A stretch of DNA of 64,000 nt from positions 1 through 64,000 of the forward strand of contig JABUTU010000082.1 in assembly GCA_021443545.1 (NCBI GenBank). Direction: 5' to 3'. Position numbers and translations under genes: made by a program. This document shows positions 62,035 to 64,000 of this stretch, piece by piece. Each line of letters opens with the position of its first letter. The first letter of the stretch is position 1. The notes beneath the pieces are model-generated. The model was not told the origin of the DNA, did no database searches, and saw nothing but the letters and a program-made list of their open reading frames with translations. The DNA comes from Marinilabiliaceae bacterium (GTDB taxonomy: Bacteria > Bacteroidota > Bacteroidia > Bacteroidales > Marinilabiliaceae).

Positions 62035-62643
62035 CTAATGTTTAGATGTCGCCCCAGTGTTTGCATCCTTGCTATCAAAGAGGGCATTGTATTCAAGGTT
62101 TATAGCTTTGAGGAAGGCACGACTTGTGATTGTAGAAGCTGTTATGGCCTCAACCTCACCACCATCTTTCTTGACAGTCATGTTATTTTTGCCAGGGTTC
62201 ATACCTATCACATTGCCTTTTCCTTCTTTCTGAAACCAAGTAGGTACATTTGCCCCCAATCCAGGAGTCTCAGATTGATTGAGAATCTCATACCCTTGAA
62301 CATTCCCGTCGTTATCGAATCCTACCATAACCGTGAGGTCAGGAGAGAATCCTTGAACAGATGTCTTTACGGCTGCTCCAATTTTAGTGCCTTCAGCGTT
62401 TGTCACGTTGTAGATTGAAAACAGCTGATCTTCAACTTTCTTATCCTCTTTTGTGACATTGATTTGCTCGGCATCGCTGACACACAAGACTTTCTTGATG
62501 CCATTATCTTCTTTCTGTTTTGCCTGAAGAGCTATTGGCTCACTTGTCAAGTTGTTCATGACTGCGAGGAGTCCTGCAGCCACTAAGGATACACTGGTCA
62601 ATACTATTACCATGTTTCCTAATGTAGATTCCAACTTTTTCAT
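62035..62643 (-). CDS. rnfG: Rnf electron transport complex subunit G
   Basis: MKKLESTLGNMVIVLTSVSLVAAGLLA; FMN-binding region with DGGEVEAITASTITSRAF. Confidence 0.95.
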   Translation of the reverse strand: MKKLESTLGNMVIVLTSVSLVAAGLLAVMNNLTSEPIALQAKQKEDNGIKKVLCVSDAEQINVTKEDKKVEDQLFSIYNVTNAEGTKIGAAVKTSVQGFSPDLTVMVGFDNDGNVQGYEILNQSETPGLGANVPTWFQKEGKGNVIGMNPGKNNMTVKKDGGEVEAITASTITSRAFLKAINLEYNALFDSKDANTGATSKH

Positions 62644-62644
62644 T

Positions 62645-63592
62645 TTACTTAGCCCCAAAACGTTTAGGTTGTGTGTACTTGTTTATCAAAGGTGTCACTA
62701 TATTCATTATGAGTATAGCGAAAGACATGCCTTCTGGGTAAGAACCGAACATACGGATTAGCATCGTCAGCAGTCCTATACCGCATCCGTAAATCAACAT
62801 GCCCTCATGAGTCATAGGAGATGTGACGTAGTCAGTTGCCATGAAGATGGCTCCGAGAAGAGCGCCTCCTGTGAGGATATGGAACAGAGGACTTGCATAT
62901 TGTACGTCGCCTATACCATAATAGAAGAAGCTCGCGAATATTGCCATCGTTGCAATGACTGAGACAGGGATGTGCCATGTGATGACACGCATTGAAAGCA
63001 TTATTACAAACCCGATTAGGAGAGCTATCGCTGAAACTTCTCCAAGAGAGCCTCCTACAGCTCCCATTAGAAGGTCGTTGGACGAAGGTAGAGCGTCAAG
63101 TTGTCCTGCTTTGAGAAGTCCAAGAGGGGTTGCTCCTGTTGCTCCATCTGCAGCTTGGGGAATAGGCCATGATGTCATTTGCGCTGGGAATGACACAAGC
63201 AGGAATACACGACCAGCAATAGCAGGATTGACAATGTTCTGTCCCAAACCACCAAAGGTCATTTTGCATACACCGATTGCGAAAAGTGCACCGATGATAA
63301 CAATCCAAAGAGGAAGGTTCGAAGGAAGGTTGAATGATAGAATCAAACCTGTGACAGCGGCTGAGCCATCCGAAATAGTCGGTGTTGTTTTAAAAAGAAA
63401 TTTTTGTATGAGGTATTCGAAGACAACGCAAGATAGCACGCTGGTCAAGATTACCCACAAGGCACTAAGTCCGAAAAACCAGAGAGAGGCAGCCAAGGCC
63501 GGTGCCAAGGCAATCAAAACTCCGTACATGTTACGCTTCACACTGTCGTGACCATGGACATGAGGAGAAGGCGCTATGGTAAGTTTATCCAT
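62645..63592 (-). CDS. rnfD: Rnf electron transport complex subunit D
   Basis: SPHVHGHDSVKRNMYGVLIALAPAL, DGSAAVTGLILSFNLP, FMATDYVTSPMTHEGMLIYG. Confidence 0.96.
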   Translation of the reverse strand: MDKLTIAPSPHVHGHDSVKRNMYGVLIALAPALAASLWFFGLSALWVILTSVLSCVVFEYLIQKFLFKTTPTISDGSAAVTGLILSFNLPSNLPLWIVIIGALFAIGVCKMTFGGLGQNIVNPAIAGRVFLLVSFPAQMTSWPIPQAADGATGATPLGLLKAGQLDALPSSNDLLMGAVGGSLGEVSAIALLIGFVIMLSMRVITWHIPVSVIATMAIFASFFYYGIGDVQYASPLFHILTGGALLGAIFMATDYVTSPMTHEGMLIYGCGIGLLTMLIRMFGSYPEGMSFAILIMNIVTPLINKYTQPKRFGAK

Positions 63593-63623
63593 TGTTATAT
63601 CAATTATCAATTATCAAAATTAT

Positions 63624-64000
63624 TTACTTCTTTGCATCTGCTGCGCATTTAGCCTCTGCAGCCTTAGCACGAAGGATGGCTCCTACTTTGTTTTTGCCAA
63701 GTCGGATGTAATCAAGCAACGGACGGTTTGATGGACATGTGAAGTTGCATGAACCGCATTCGATGCAATCCATTATTCGATGCTCCTGAGCCTCATCCCA
63801 CATACTCTTGCCAGAAAGTTTAGAGATGAGATATGGCTCCAGCCCCATAGGACAAACTCCTACACATTTGGCACAGCGGATGCAGTTGGCAACTTCAGGA
63901 CGTTGGCTTTCTTTCTTGTTCATGACAAGTATGCCACTTGTCCCTTTGGTGACGGGAACATCCAAATGAGTAAATGCTCGTCCCATCATAGGACCTCCGC
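63624..64000 (-). CDS. rnfC: Rnf electron transport complex subunit C (C-terminal part, truncated by window edge)
   Basis: GRAF...ETSGILVM-like; two 4Fe-4S motifs CIRCAKCVGVCPMGLEP and CIECGSCNFTCPSNRPL. Confidence 0.95.
   Translation of the reverse strand, partial: GGPMMGRAFTHLDVPVTKGTSGILVMNKKESQRPEVANCIRCAKCVGVCPMGLEPYLISKLSGKSMWDEAQEHRIMDCIECGSCNFTCPSNRPLLDYIRLGKNKVGAILRAKAAEAKCAADAKK

Noticed and set aside
62955-63551. 198-aa ORF on + strand antisense to rnfD
   Set aside because: Overlaps a confidently assigned rnfD on the other strand; artefact of codon usage.

Overview
The window is a gene-dense chromosomal segment, most likely from a Bacteroidales bacterium. Support for this: TTTG-N19/20-TAnnTTTG promoters, a T9SS C-terminal sorting domain, DUF5686 and DUF4922 proteins, Rnf and TonB/ExbBD loci, and the 3' end of a 5S rRNA at the left edge. 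About 50 protein genes are supported. I saw no prophage, transposase, CRISPR array or complete tRNA gene. The most notable region is 3414-7767, a tryptophan operon. It has a Bacteroidales-type promoter, a 15-codon leader peptide MWWRWHLTSSLGGEC with three Trp codons, and a 13-bp terminator hairpin just before trpE, which together look like a classical ribosome-mediated attenuator. The same operon encodes a TrpG that is continuous in frame with an N-terminal pyridoxamine-phosphate-oxidase-like (FMN split-barrel) domain. The operon carries trpE-G-D-C only. A lone TrpB2-type trpB lies about 18 kb away, and trpF and trpA are not in the window. Other points worth a second look: an orphan methyl-accepting chemotaxis protein; a duplicated 43-44 bp palindrome/promoter cassette that places a -7 box 5 nt from an ATG; a seven-gene envelope operon with split active and inactive M16 peptidases; a secreted repeat protein; an LRR lipoprotein overlapping a PBP1A gene; and a recurrent terminator-hairpin family. 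All family assignments come from reading the translations by eye. No database search or folding program was run.
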